Below are positions 11,239 to 23,359 of a stretch of 64,000 bases of DNA, one piece after another (positions within the stretch are counted from its first letter, which is position 1; each line of letters begins with the position of its first letter). The DNA comes from Lineus longissimus (lineage: Eukaryota; Nemertea; Pilidiophora; Heteronemertea; Lineidae): the NCBI RefSeq assembly GCF_910592395.1, contig NC_088325.1:7471501-7535500 (forward strand), read 5' to 3'. The position numbers were made by a program, and so were the translations under genes. The notes below the pieces were generated by a model. It saw nothing but the letters and a program-made list of their open reading frames with translations. It ran no database searches and was not told the origin of the DNA.

Positions 11239-11539
11239 ATGAACTAACAAAATGGCCATTTCTTGTAAGGAAATGGGCATTTTGTCTGAGGAGGATTCAG
11301 GCTGGGAAAAAACTGTTTTCTGCTCGGCCAGCGGCATCATGACCATGTAAACGCTCCCTCTTGAGACTGCTTCAGTGTTTTCATTGCATATGTGGTAAAT
11401 CAACAACTCATATGAGTTTTTTTGGGTAAATGTATAGCATATCAGTAGGCACAGTACGCGTTTGAAAAACAGCATGATCTGATCTGTAGGGGGCAGGGCA
11501 TTAGCTGAAAACAGATAAATTACAGTCAAAAGTCAACAG

Positions 11540-11875
11540 AATTTGATGAAAGTGTATCTACTGAGGACACATCATATATCACACAAGTTTTTGTCTGGAC
11601 CTAATTTTCATGATCACAGAAGTCAAAGTTTAAAAGTGTTAGACTTTTGCAGGTCAAGAGATGATTCATTTTAAAGTCTAACTAGACACCTCTTCAGGAT
11701 TTCAGTTCGATATGCAGTGAATATAGAGCATATAAGTAGGCACTTTTGGCTATTGAAAATTTACATATTGCTGGTACCCATATACAAGTTAATTTGGAAT
11801 TTGATGACGTATTTTATTGAGGATACATAATATATCACACAAATTCGTGGTTTGACCTAATTTTAGCTCTCCACG
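11540..11875. repeat. Two diverged subrepeats of the AGCTCACCT-type dispersed family
   Basis: Two related units (about 11549-11640 and 11806-11875) share 'GAGGAyACATmATATATCACACAA' followed by TTTGACCTAATTTT-like sequence. The same phrase recurs at 28480-28570, 47600-48300 and 53880-53945. They are interior pieces of that dispersed repeat without its termini. Confidence 0.6.
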
Positions 11876-12354
11876 CATTGATCCTTCCCATGTGGAATGA
11901 TGCACTGGTAAGGTGTTTCCTGGATCTACCCCGTGTCGTCTTGGGGTAGATATTGATTTTTCTGACATCACGCTGATGGCACTCGATTATTCGCTACTGT
12001 GACGATAATCAGTGTTCTCGCCAGGATTTCAATCAAACGGGGCGCAGCTGGCCGGAGGCCAGCTCCGATATGCGCCGCAGGCGCATTTTTGGAGGGGGGA
12101 CCGGGGGCCCTCCTATGGAAAAATTTTGAAACCTGGATGCTCTCAGGTGCAATTTCAGGCCTAATTCTGACGATATAAAACGACATTGCAGCGTTAGTAT
12201 CGTAGGCAAAACATTTAGCTTCACGGCAATTTGCGGCATCACGTTGGTCGGCGGGAGGGACGCATAGCGGGGTATCCACGTAAATACTAGTATTCAAACC
12301 GTTACATACGCAGGACTGTTTACTCGTACGTTTCAACTGTATTTTGTAGGTGTA

Positions 12355-12533
12355 TTCCTGTTTCTCCTATTCCTGTTCCGCCTATTCCTGTTTCGCTTAA
12401 TTCCTTATTCGCCTATTCCTGATTCGCCTACTTCCTGTTTCGCCTACCATCTGTTTCGCCTACTTCCTGTTTCGCCTATTCCTGTTTCGCCTAATTCCTG
12501 TTTCGTCTATTCCTGTTTCGCCTATTCGAATGT
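12355..12533. repeat. Minisatellite, ~15-bp unit CCTATTCCTGTTTCG
   Basis: About a dozen imperfect copies of CCTATTCCTGTTTCG in tandem. The reverse-complement array lies at 16745-16886, so the two arrays face each other across the FLYWCH/Mutator relic. Confidence 0.85.
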
Positions 12534-12998
12534 ATTGCTAATCTCCCTACAGAAGTAGGAATATGAACCGTCCCTTACTATGGTGTTAAAGGCTATCATT
12601 AAGAATAAAGTCTGAAATAATGGATTTAGCGACATGTCAATTATTTCAGTATTATTCGGAATAACTTTGAAAAATTATACATAGCTTACATTGGCTTATG
12701 TTTTAGCTTATTTTAAAAGGCAAGAAATAAAATAGTAAGAAAGTTTTACCCTTTCATTAGATTTGAGAAAGGTTTCTTAGGCCTGCATTTTATATTGTGG
12801 ATTCTCTTTCTTTTGTCTTAGTCAGTAACTGGCTTCTTAATAGAAAGAATACCTATAGCTACATTGTTCTTTTATTCCTTATTTCATTGCGTTCAACGAT
12901 GTGATGCTTCCTATTGAAAAATGATATTTTCTCGAGGGTTTCATTCCATATAAATAAAGAGGTCATGCAGGGGCTTTTCACACTCAAAACAACTTTGC
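12534..12998. other. AT-rich leader upstream of the Mutator relic
   Basis: AT-rich sequence. CATATAAATAAAG at about 12948 is a TATA-like box some 50 bp before the FLYWCH start codon, so this may be the former promoter of the transposase gene. Confidence 0.35.
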
Positions 12999-15151
12999 AT
13001 GATGGCTGATGAAGCTCAATTTGTACCGACCAAAAGAGGATGGGAAAGTCTGATCTACAGAGAATTCAAATTTCGATTGAACGGAAAAGGAAGGGTTGGC
13101 AAAAGACACTGGAAATGTATCGTAGAGACGTGCAGGGCTAATGCAGTTACTGATAGAGCAAATAGGTAATATTATGGTTCAATTCAGATACACATAGCTC
13201 AATTTGATTGGACATACTTAGCATATACTATAAAGTAATCACATAATTAGTTTGTTTGCTCTAAGTTGCTTTACCTAATCATACTGTAACTTAATTATGT
13301 GACAAAACAAGTTGAATGCTAAATTTGCCGCAAGTTGATACATTGTAGCATGAATGTATAGCACTTTTTGATTTTCTTTTCAGCATCACTTAAGTAGGAG
13401 AACCAACCACCTATCGAACCCAGCCAAACTAACAGCAGAAAAGATCGTGCGTGAGATTAAACGACGGGCATCCGAAGAAGTTGTTCCCATACCCCGTATC
13501 TATCAAGAAGAAGTCGTAAACTCTGCAGAACAATGAATTCTAACGGACGATGTCTCGGTGTATCTTCCCAACTTTATCGGATGTCATACAGCGGCTTATT
13601 CGCATAGAAGGAAGCAAATGCCATTGCTACCTGCCTTACGGGAAAATGTCATATTGGAGGGACAGTGCCAGTGGCAGCAAACAGCCGATGGTGGAGATTT
13701 TTTAGTTGCGAATGATGGGGATATTGATAAGCTCATCATATTTGGGAGTGTGGAAAGCTTGTAGAAAGCTTGATGTGGGGAATTGCCGGGGGCACAACTA
13801 AAAGGATGCAGAAGTGTGCAGAGACTAGGATTAGCAGCACAGTACCGTTATGGGAGCCATGGGGTCTGCCTCAAACGCGCACCAAAGAATGAACAACAAG
13901 TCCAGGTTCTATTGATACGGTTTACTGGAAAAAGTAGAAAAACAAATAAGTGACGATACAGAAAGTAAACAAAGGAAGAAACGCATTCAAGCAATGACAA
14001 CAACAACGATGACCTCAATAACTGTCCCCTGGCCCAGTGCCAATGTTGAATACACACCTCGTAATTACCATTATAATTGAAAGAACCAATACTGGAGCCC
14101 AAGGCTCATAGAGACACAGAGTTACCTATATTACATAACAATTGGCCCAATGCCAACAACTGTACTCAAACTAACACAACAGGTTCCCCAAAGATTGCAT
14201 AATCACGTGACCCACATACAACCCAAAAATGATTTAAACGGACTAGAACAGGTGTAAAACAAAGATCTTGTAACATAAATAGGAAGAATTACTTCAATAC
14301 ACCCCCCACACACATGAGACAGTACATCAATGCCTGTAAAGCACATGAGAAAATACAGGGTAAACAAAAGGGCCTAAAATACATAGAAAACAATATTACT
14401 TACAGAATGTTTAACGACCTAGAGCCTGACCATGACTCCACAGAACACAAAACTAACGAACTGGGCCACTTTGGCTAAAGATGTTTGAGATATCAGTAAA
14501 GAGATAGGGAAAACCACTTTGGCCCTATCCACCATCTTGGAAATAACCACCCTTTTTAGAAGTAGGGAAGATCACACATACCTAACATAACTTAAAAGTT
14601 TAAGGCGGCAAATTTGAAACATGTAAACATTGAAAAATGGCCTTCACAACCATGATGCAGACAACAGGGATCCCATCCGGAAATGGATCAGACGAACGCT
14701 CGCCCTGCCTTTATTACCCCTTGACTGCATTGACGAAGTGTGGATGACGATGAACGAAGCACCCGCCATCCTACAGACTGCTGCTTTCAATGACTACGTT
14801 ACGGCGAATTGGGTGGACGACATGGATGCAAGATTCGACCAAACTCTATGGAATCATTATGACAGGCTGGATCAACCACGAACAATCAATCCTGTGGAGG
14901 GGTGGCACCACAAGATTAATACGTACACCGGCCATGCTCACCCGAACCTCTACGAACTAGTTCGCTTCCTCAAACGAGAAGAAATGTTTCAAAGGTCAGA
15001 GATTCAGAGACTCAAAGCCGGCGGCCGACCAAACCCGAGGAGAGCCACATATGTACGCGTTGACGAACACATGTTACGCCTCAAAGAACAATACGTCAAT
15101 GGAGAGAGGGACATAATGAGTTACGTTGATGCCATCAGTTACCTTGTCTGA
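12999..15151 (+). pseudogene. FLYWCH zinc finger / Mutator-like (MULE) transposase, broken and internally deleted
   Basis: The first block (12999-13165) encodes a FLYWCH-type zinc finger: FVPTKRGWESLIY, then HWKCIVETCRANAVT. It ends near a GTAATA donor. A second block after CTTTTCAG (13384-13539) reads TNHLSNPAKLTAEKI, then KRRASEEVVPIPR. A third in another frame (13540-13764) has SHRRKQMPLLP and GDFLVANDGDIDKLIIFGS, the segment before the DDE domain in these transposases. The catalytic core is missing: 13770-14625 has no homology I can see. The C-terminal part resumes at 14630-15151 with NPVEGWHHKIN and NLYELVRFL. Stops, frameshifts and the lost core make it inactive. Family assignment is by motif recognition. 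Confidence 0.8.
13770..14625. other. Unrelated sequence inside the Mutator relic
   Basis: This occupies the place of the transposase catalytic core. It is A-rich in places, has no recognisable motif and is probably inserted or replaced sequence. Confidence 0.4.
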
Positions 15152-16744
15152 CATAAGGGTACTGTTGAAACTTTGCATTAAAGGTTTCCAGTTGTTGAAG
15201 AGCAAGATTTATATGTGGTTCATATTGATAGTACGTGGATATGTACTGTCCTAAAGGATTCACTAATTCGAATGATAATCCTTAAGTTTTGTTCTATTTG
15301 TCATCGTACTATGCCCTTTGGTGCGACAATAATTGGTCTGATGAATGACGATATCGTCATAAGCTGCACGTGAAATCATATATCATGATATATATTTTCA
15401 ACCTTGTTTGACTTGATATGTGCTGTACTTACATGTATATTATGACATGCGTTTTACAGCTGATTTTGATCAAATAATTATGAGAATGTACAGTATTAAG
15501 TATTTTTATCAAAAACTCATGAATTCCTGTTTATAAAATAAATGACTGCTTTACTCTACTTAATCTATTCGTTTTTACTGTGTGTCGGTATGGTCCTATG
15601 GTCAAATAAGTCCCGGACTGTCCCCGCTTTCAAGGTGACTCTTTCAAAACGGTCACAGGGCTTTAGATAACGGGCGTATGGGCGTATATACGCCTGTGGG
15701 AAAGAGCAATACGCCAGGTTTTCTGGGCCAGAAAAGTATTGTGACACCCCCTAAATGAACATCTGATTTCAGCGTACGCTTTCTAATATATCTGAAGGTG
15801 TATTCTGACGTCCAAAATCCCGAGTCCCAATGTGTTTGGCGTCAAACTTAAAACTTTCACCGCCCGCCCGCCTCACACTCCTCAGCACGGCCGGCACTTG
15901 ATAGTCAGTCTGTCACAATTAGTTCCAAAATCCCCCGCTGGCGCTACTCTACCATGCCCAAGTCCTGTTAATCATGCGGCTGGCCAATGAACGATGTTGC
16001 ATGTACAGCTTTATGAATGAAAATGTTTTACTACGATAGTAGCTGACCATATTTGGCGGCCGGTGAAGTCATCCTAGTGGCACGTGCCGAGAGTGAGAGC
16101 TGTGATTGGTTACTGAATCTCAAGGTTACTGGTATTCGGAATATCTAATTACGAATTCTGCATGGCAGTGCCACCAACGAGGAACTCGCGTACCAATCTG
16201 TCATGCTTTGGCTCCATTGTTTAGGGGCTTTCATTTCGGAATTCAGGGGTTCCCATCGGCTGTCCAGCTGTTGAAATGGAGCATGAATAATGTTGGCCTG
16301 GAACAGCCATTATCAGCTATCAGACGACGAGGTGGCGAAAGAGGACAAGCTCTACACTTACTCTGTGGTTTGAGATGCAAGGGAACTTTGGATCACAACA
16401 TGCATTGCATAACATGAGTTTATACTTCCAACCTTAGGAAAGTGGAAGTATCTGTACGCCCAGCCTGGGATAATACTGACAAGTTGGGAGTATTTGCAAT
16501 GCCAGTTAAAACCCCAAACTCCCAAAATGGTGCATCAATAATGTTAAGGAAGTACTTGACTTCCTGACAAAAAAATTATCTAAAGCCCTGCGGTCATTGC
16601 AAAAACAAAGTTGATGGCATTTGATTAGTCAAATTGTCATCACATCGTTAACATCATCCAATTGTCCCCTCACATTTTCCCCATAAAATGGACATGCATC
16701 CCTAAGGTTCCCCCTGGGAGAGTCGATTTATTGTAGGGGTACTG
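15152..16744. other. No recognised gene
   Basis: The first 400 bp after the transposase stop are AT-rich and include AAAATAAATGACTG near 15535, a possible former poly(A) region. The rest has no recognised coding content. Confidence 0.4.
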
Positions 16745-16886
16745 GAAAGTAGGCGAAACAGGAAGTAGGCGAAACAGGAAGTAGGTAAAACAGGAATAGG
16801 CCAAACAGGAAATAGGCAAAACAGGAAATAGGCCAAACAGGAAATAGGCCAAACAGGAATAGGCGAAACAGGAATAGGCGAAACAG
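16745..16886. repeat. Minisatellite, reverse orientation of the 12355 array
   Basis: Tandem copies of AGGCGAAACAGGAATAGG-like units, the reverse complement of the array at 12355-12533. About nine to ten units are present with small variants (CAAAACAGG, CCAAACAGG). Confidence 0.85.
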
Positions 16887-18550
16887 GCATAAACCATTTT
16901 GTACGTTTTCCGATGTTCGTGCAGCACTGTACAGTCGGGTACACTATATTATACGGAGAGATAAAAAGTTGTGTTTGTACGGGCACTCAACATAAAATAA
17001 CCTCCTGAAGACAGTTTATACGATAAAAAAGTGAAGTTGTACGAATAAAAAATTCACTGGTTCTAAAAAAGTTTTTGATCCCCTTGCCATCCCCGCTGGC
17101 TCCCCGGCCCCCGACATCGTCAAAGCACATGGTATTTTGTAACTAGATAGCGGCGCCAAATGCGCATCCCGCAGCCCACGGATGCACTGTAACCAACTGC
17201 GCAAGCCTTGTGCTTTTTCATGATGACATGATGATGATTGACGATTCTATACATTTGTATATATATTTGTATATACATTTGTAGCGTTCTCCAACCTCAT
17301 TAATAGCCATGGCGGGCCGCCATGGCAAGATCGTAGGCCGTAATCCCGAAAATTTCCAGTGGCTCGCCCGCCAAGTTGCCATCCTTAGCTGCCTTGCCGG
17401 ATTTTTCACCCGCCAAACCAAATAAAATTGAAATCACGTATCACATATCTTCTCGTTTGATCCCGTTGTACGCTGTATATCAATTGAAAGAGACTGCTGA
17501 TTTTACGCCGACAGCTATTATCATCCACCTGCGGCACACCTACATGCACACTAGTTTAGTCTACGATCTCTTTTTATCATAATTAAAAACAACCGCCCCG
17601 CTCTGCCGCTAGCCGATCGTACAGGTGCGCTTTTGTCCACTCCCTTGACCTCGTTGCCAAGGCTACGGGTGATTGTTATTGGCCGACCGTCGTCTGCCGG
17701 AACACGTGGATAGTAATGGTAGTACTTCAGGCAGTGCAGTTGAGTTGGGCGCGCGAAATGGATATCGCTAACTGACTGGGTAGGCCTGCATATTTTTATT
17801 CTATTGGTTGGAATTGTGACTGCTCGCTCAAAAGTTCTTAATGAGAGTAGGCGAACGCTTACGTAGCGGCTAGTAGCCTACTGCCAGCCCGGCGGTTTTG
17901 CGACTTTCTGTCTGTTCTTTCCACGTCCAGCGCTCAAAGCTTCCGTCGCTCACAGAAATGCCCCGTGTCAAAGCTACGATAAAAACGTCAAAATCATCTC
18001 CTAAGGTGCCAGGAAATTACGTCTAAGCCTCCCAAAATTTTGAAATTTTTCCGGGACCCACTATTTGCAGAACGGCGCTTGCCGACGCTATATCAATAAC
18101 GCAGTTTGAGTCTGCCTTGATCGGCAGCAATTTGACACAGAATTTGGTAGGCAGTGTAGCGCAAATCGCGTGCCGGCTATTGATGTCGTGCTGTATCGGG
18201 TAATTGATATGGCTGGCAGTCGGGTTGCGGTAGGATAATGATCGTTGAGTGACAGCGGAATGTTTATATGCGATATTTACGGCTGTGTTTGTGTAACTAT
18301 TGGCTTGGATTTAAGCATGGTGGAGGTGAATTTAAAGAGGGCTGCTGCAAATTTAACAGGGCGGGCTAATTTTAGATGGGGCGCATTTTCACTGCTCAAA
18401 TTTAAACGGGGCACTGTTAAAATGGCCTGGCGAGAAAACTGATAATGGAAATGAGGTTGGCGTGAACTCGGATCTCAGCGTGCACTCACGTGGCGTGAAA
18501 TGTCTTTCACGCCAAGACATGTGCGCACTCAAAATAACGAATAACGCGTT
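16887..18550. other. No recognised feature
   Basis: Mixed composition. The short open frames here have no family motif. Confidence 0.4.
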
Positions 18551-18680
18551 TATAGCTCAGCTGACAAAGTCAGCGAAGGTGGCAATATTACTAAGGGAAT
18601 GGTGTCCGACCTTCCTTCCTTCCTTCCTTCCATCCGTGTCACTTTTGGGCATTTTGTAACCGTAAGACCTAGGCACTTTG
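18551..18680 (+). repeat. Dispersed repeat end beginning TATAGCTCAGCTGACAAAGT
   Basis: It contains a terminal hairpin (AGCTCAGCTGAC...GTCAGCGAAGGT), then GGTGTCCGACC and a (TTCC)n stretch, then TTTTGGGCATTTTGTAA. The same order recurs at 22278-22400. This looks like the 5' end of a non-coding element related in style to the AGCTCACCT family. Confidence 0.6.
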
Positions 18681-19099
18681 TTGACGCTGCTAAAGAGTAA
18701 CCCAAGGGGAACTCAGAAACGATCCGACCTACATTCGGCGAAGGAGGTCATCGGGAAGTTTAAACTTCTTTCCTTTATACCTCGGTCCACAGAGGAAATA
18801 TTGTTTTCAAATCTGGCCGAAATTTTTTTAATAATTTTTCATTTTGACTTGTAATGGAATTAGTTTAGTTTTCACCGCCAGTTGGCGCTTCGGGCACATT
18901 TGACAGATTTTTTGACGATTTAAAAGCCCGGGCTATGATGTATAGTTGCGCAGTTGTATTCTGCGCATGGAATTGGCCAAGGAACCAGGCTATATTTCAG
19001 CATACCCACTGTGACCAGTCTAAAGGTGGAAGATTGATTTTGCAACACCTTAAGTAACCAATTTTCTGCTAAAAGTAGTCAAGTAGGCGATATTATCAC

Positions 19100-21657
19100 T
19101 AGTTCCTTTCAGTGGGTAGTCATATTATGATTGGCGGGGATTTTAATACAGATCTGAGTAGGTCTCATTCCCCGCACACAATTATGCTTAAGCAATTTCT
19201 AGAGGAAGAAAATCTTAAGCTAGCGCGGGGACACGAGCCGAGTAATGTGGATTATACGTATGAAAGTAGAGCAAATGGAACCCGGTCACTAATTGACCAT
19301 TTCATTGTGTCGGAAGAGGTGTATGAATTGATAACAGCCTACGAGGTTGAGCATAAAGCGTATAATCCATCAGATCATTCCTGCTTATTTATGTCGGTTA
19401 ACTTACCCGCACCAAACGTTTTTGGTGAAGCGGGCGAGGTTGGGCCGAGGTCAAAAATGAGGTGGGATAAGGCAACGGATGAAGATATTGTGAGATATAA
19501 GGCATCGTTGGACGATTTACTTCGCCAAATCGACATTCCAGTGGAGGCCTTGACTTGTAGGGACTTTAAGTGTAAAGAGCACAGTGAGGAGATTGAACAC
19601 TTTCATGATGATATAGTTGGCGCCTGTCTGACGGCAAGTCGGGAGTCAATCCCCACATATGACATCAACCAACCTAGGGGTAGAGCGGGATGGAACAACG
19701 GGGCAAGTGAGGCAAAGGAAAGAGCGATCTTCTGGCATAACTTATGGAAAGAAAATGGCAGGCCCAGAAATGGGGCAGTGGCAGACATCAGACGGAGAAC
19801 ACGGGCACTATATCATCGTGAAGTGAAGGAAGTAAAAAGGAATCAGGATCAAATGTCAGCAAATAAGCTTGCAAGTAAAAAGAATGTATGGGTAGAAGTA
19901 AAGAAGATTAAGGGTAGTTCTAATTCCGTGCCAACTACAATGGACGAGGCTGTGGGCAGTGTAGAAATAGGAAACCTGTTGGCTGATAGGTTTAAGAGAT
20001 TATACAACAGTGTGTCATTCGAAAAGGGTGAAATGCAAGAATTAACAAGCGACATTGAAAGAGAGATTGCAGAATCTTGTTGCAAGGGTAAATGTTATAG
20101 CAGCCATAGTATAAACCAAGGCGATGTAAAGGCAGGGATAAATCGGTTGAACAGTGGTAAACAAGACAGCATACCCTATCTCTTCACTGATCACTTCATC
20201 AACGGTTGTGATAGTCTAGAGATCTACATAGGACTTTTACTAAACGCCATGGTGATACACGGACATTGTCCAACCAAATTCGAGAGCACTCGGGTCATCC
20301 CAATCCCGAAAGATAAGAAGAAGTCTTTAAATTCCTCTGACAACTACCGGGGTATATCACTCAGCAGTATCATGGGGAAGATCCTTGATAATGTTATCAT
20401 AAAGCACCATCACGATGCCCTGAGATCAAATGACGCTCAGTTTGGCTTTAAAAAGAATCTGTCAACGGCTAGCTGCGCATCTATAGTAAACGAAGTAGTG
20501 GGATATTACAATGGGAGAAATTCGCCAGTATATTGCGTAACCCTTGACGCAAGTAAAGCGTTCGACTGCGTACACTTTGTTAAGTTGTTCCGGAAGCTCA
20601 TAAAAAACGGAATCTGTCCATTAATGGCGAGGTTTTTGGCATACCAGTACAGTAATCAACGGATTTGTGTTAAATGGGGCGAATTCGTATCGGATTCATT
20701 TACCGCGACGGTGAAACAGGGTGGGGTGTTATCCCCCATTCTTTTCAATATTTACATAGATCAGCTTCTTGTAGACCTACAACATTCAAAGATCGGGTGT
20801 AGAGTAGGTCATATGTATGTGGGGGTATTTGCTTATGCAGATGACATTATACTCCTTGCACCGACGGTACTATCACTGACAAAGATGTTGAAAATGGCAA
20901 AGGTTTTTTCAAATGACTATGTGATTAAATTCAATATGACTAAAAGTGGTTTCATGGTTTTTCCCGGGAGTTGTGATGTCAGGGTGGAATTCATAGTCTT
21001 CGACAGAGTGAGGTTAGATGCAAAACAGGTTGAGACGCATCTGGGTTTCCCCCTAGGGCCCAATACCGACCAGCTGAGAATCGATGCAGGAATAAACAAC
21101 TTGTATAAGCGTACCAACATGGTTTTGGCTCGTTTTGGGAATGCCTCAGCCGAGAGCCGGTATTTTTTGTTCAAATCTTTTTGCATGAGTATGTATGGGT
21201 TTCAATTGTGGGACATAGGAAGTCGACACATGGAGAATTTTTTCACTGCATGGCGGAAGTGCGAATAATGAAGTTACCAATGAGAACACACAACAAACTA
21301 ATTCCTTTAATCATTGGAGACAGTCCCATTGAGCTTCAATTGGAAAGACGATTACTGAGATTCATAGAAAACCTTACTAGATCAGGGAACGATTACATGA
21401 TGTTATGTATGAATCTAATATTGTATGAGGGTACAACAAGCCTAGGTAGGAACACTACTAGAGTCTGTCTTAAATATCGTATCAATAAGTTTACGATTAA
21501 TGTTGGATACCATAACATAGGTGAGGCTGAGTTTAAAGATGAGGATGTACGTGTGGCGGCTCAAGCCCGTGAGTTGTTAGAAAGCCTAGAAAACGGCAAC
21601 GAAATACTAACACAGGACGAGATAAGGACGATGTTAGAATTTGTATGTACGAGTTAA
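19100..21657 (+). pseudogene. 5'-truncated non-LTR retrotransposon (LINE), EN-RT, one frame break
   Basis: The main frame 19112-21268 begins inside an APE-type endonuclease domain: IGGDFNTD, then SLIDHFIV and NPSDHSCL. The reverse transcriptase follows, with YRGISLSSIMGKILD, TLDASKAFD, KQGGVLSPILFNIYID and the catalytic FAYADDIIL at about 20833. It stops at 21268 and the C-terminal tail continues in frame 1 to 21657 (RIMKLPMRTHNKLIPLI, then a leucine-rich helical tail). A single lost base near 21262 explains the break. The N-terminal endonuclease part and any ORF1 are absent. It looks CR1/Rex-like by its C-terminal motif, at low confidence. The 3' end is probably near the ATATATATATA run at 21745. 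Confidence 0.88.
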
Positions 21658-22277
21658 TTTGTAATCACGGTGTTTCTTTTTCTTTTCTGTAAATTCTGTA
21701 AATTCATGTCAATTTAAATACTCTGTACAATAGTACGAATAAACATATATATATAAGGTCTTAAGGGAATACTTTCAGAAATTAGTTCTTGAAAATTTGG
21801 CCACAATTCTGTGAAAACGATTTTGGAAGTGCACGCTCTGTTCGCGATGTGTTTTGAAGTGGAGAATTCCCACAGTATGTTCAGTGAATTGGCATGAATC
21901 TGTTTGCATATTAGTTTTTAGTGCTACAGTTCTTACATGAGTAAAAAGTAGACGTTCCAAGCAACACAATAATATTACTCCCATAGAAATTGATTCAAAA
22001 TCGACGGAGCTACGGCATTCTGTTAGGCAATTGGCAGCGCTGATATAATACATTGCATGCTAATGCATGCCAAATGGCACACTTTAAAAAGCGCTCATTG
22101 GACAACGTAGGGAATCACCAGAAATGACATCATCGCTTGTCTAAATCTTCGAATAAAGTCACACTTAGAGACATTGGATTGCCTTGAAATTTTGAATGCA
22201 TGGTGGTGACACCTTACCCTGATGCAACGTCTTGGTTTTGTTCAAAAATTTACTTCAGCGGAGCAGTAATGAGCGAT
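21658..22277. repeat. LINE 3' flank containing a ~65-bp dispersed repeat
   Basis: The segment 21919-21983 (TTCTTACATGAGTAAAAAGT, then GACGTTCCAAGCAACACAAT) recurs nearly unchanged at 24918-24985 in the same orientation. The remainder shows no recognised feature. Confidence 0.6.
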
Positions 22278-22400
22278 TTTTAGCTCAGCTGACAAAGTCA
22301 GCGGAGCTAGTCAAATAGCTATTCGATTGGTGTCCGTCCTTCATCCTTCCATCCTTCCATCTAGCCATCTGTAGACAAAGTTGGGCATTTTGTAATCATA
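22278..22400 (+). repeat. Second copy of the AGCTCAGCTGACAAAGTCAG repeat end
   Basis: TTTTTAGCTCAGCTGACAAA and GTCAGCGGAGCT form a terminal hairpin, followed by TTGGTGTCCGTCC, a (TTCCATCC)n stretch and TTGGGCATTTTGTAA, as at 18551. Confidence 0.65.
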
Positions 22401-23359
22401 CAACCGAGGCACTTCAAATCTAGTCTTGCTTATAAACGCCGCAGAAAATGTTGCTTACGGAAAAAAATTTGGGCGATTCGACTCAAATTCAGCTCCCCAG
22501 GGGGCAAAATGCGTAAATGAAAAAACAATTTTTTGACGCTCTATTCCAGCAGATAAAAGCTTGAAATAAAGTTAAAAAGGTCTTCATGATACAGAAGTTT
22601 TGGTATAAAATAGATTAGTGTCGATTTATATCACCAGTTGGCGGTAGTGAGCAAAACTGTTGTTTGACCCCGGATGATTCCGCTTTAAATATCCCGCCGA
22701 GGTTACCTGGAGTACTATCATCAAGAAAATGGCGGTGACCTTTTTATTTTACCGGAGCGATGATTTTGTAAGTGACAAATTTTCTTTTTTAAGCCTTTAC
22801 GGAAACGTATTTTGGTACGAAACTTCACACGTTTATAGAAAAGATCAACGAGAATGTGTTCAAATGCCCTCATAACGATGAGTTCAACGGAATTTGGTCA
22901 AGCAACCTTCGAATGGAGTCAACTTTCTTTGCGAAATTGAAGCGACGACCTCATTATTTATCGTAATTTATGCAGATCTGAGTCCAGCTGATGGGTGATG
23001 TTCTGATTTGTGCTCAAACTATTGGAAACTTCGGAAATTAGTTCTATTAGTTCTACTATTCTGCAGGAGTATATTATAGCCATTGATGTTGACAGCTAAA
23101 AGCACGAAAACTTTGTTCAGGTTTCTCGTCCAATCACATGACCTCTCCAACACTCGATAATGCACTCTTTTCCTCCATGTTTTAGGCCAATCTTCGGCAT
23201 GAACATGAAATCTAATAAGCGCAGTACTTAAATCAGATGTTTCTCTCGCCTTGAAAACATTCCTGGGTAAAATCCATTGAGATTAGCCGAGTTAATCTAC
23301 TTTTTCCGTGCTTAAAATCTCTGCCGCTGAATTCTATAAATAGAAACTATTAACATCGC
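22401..23359. other. No recognised feature
   Basis: AT-rich. It may be the body of the repeat starting at 22278, but no second terminus was found. Confidence 0.4.

Larger units (their letters stand above)
4741..11285 (+). mobile_element. DIRS-type tyrosine-recombinase retrotransposon, near full length
   Basis: The element has the full DIRS1-type architecture: inverted terminal repeats (4760-4928 and 11067-11238), Gag-like, RT-RNase H-MT and tyrosine recombinase frames in order on the + strand, and an internal complementary region (ICR, 10922-11019) near the right ITR. The ICR is complementary to both outermost ends, as expected for the circular replication intermediate of this group. DIRS elements use a tyrosine recombinase instead of an integrase and make no target duplication, and none is seen. 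ITR arms differ at only a few positions and most frames are open, so insertion is probably recent. It lies sense to SDHC, about 300 bp after the first visible SDHC exon. Confidence 0.93.

Noticed and set aside
12355-16886. CRISPR-like arrays at the two minisatellites
   Set aside because: Units are contiguous ~15-bp repeats without spacers, and the genome is eukaryotic.
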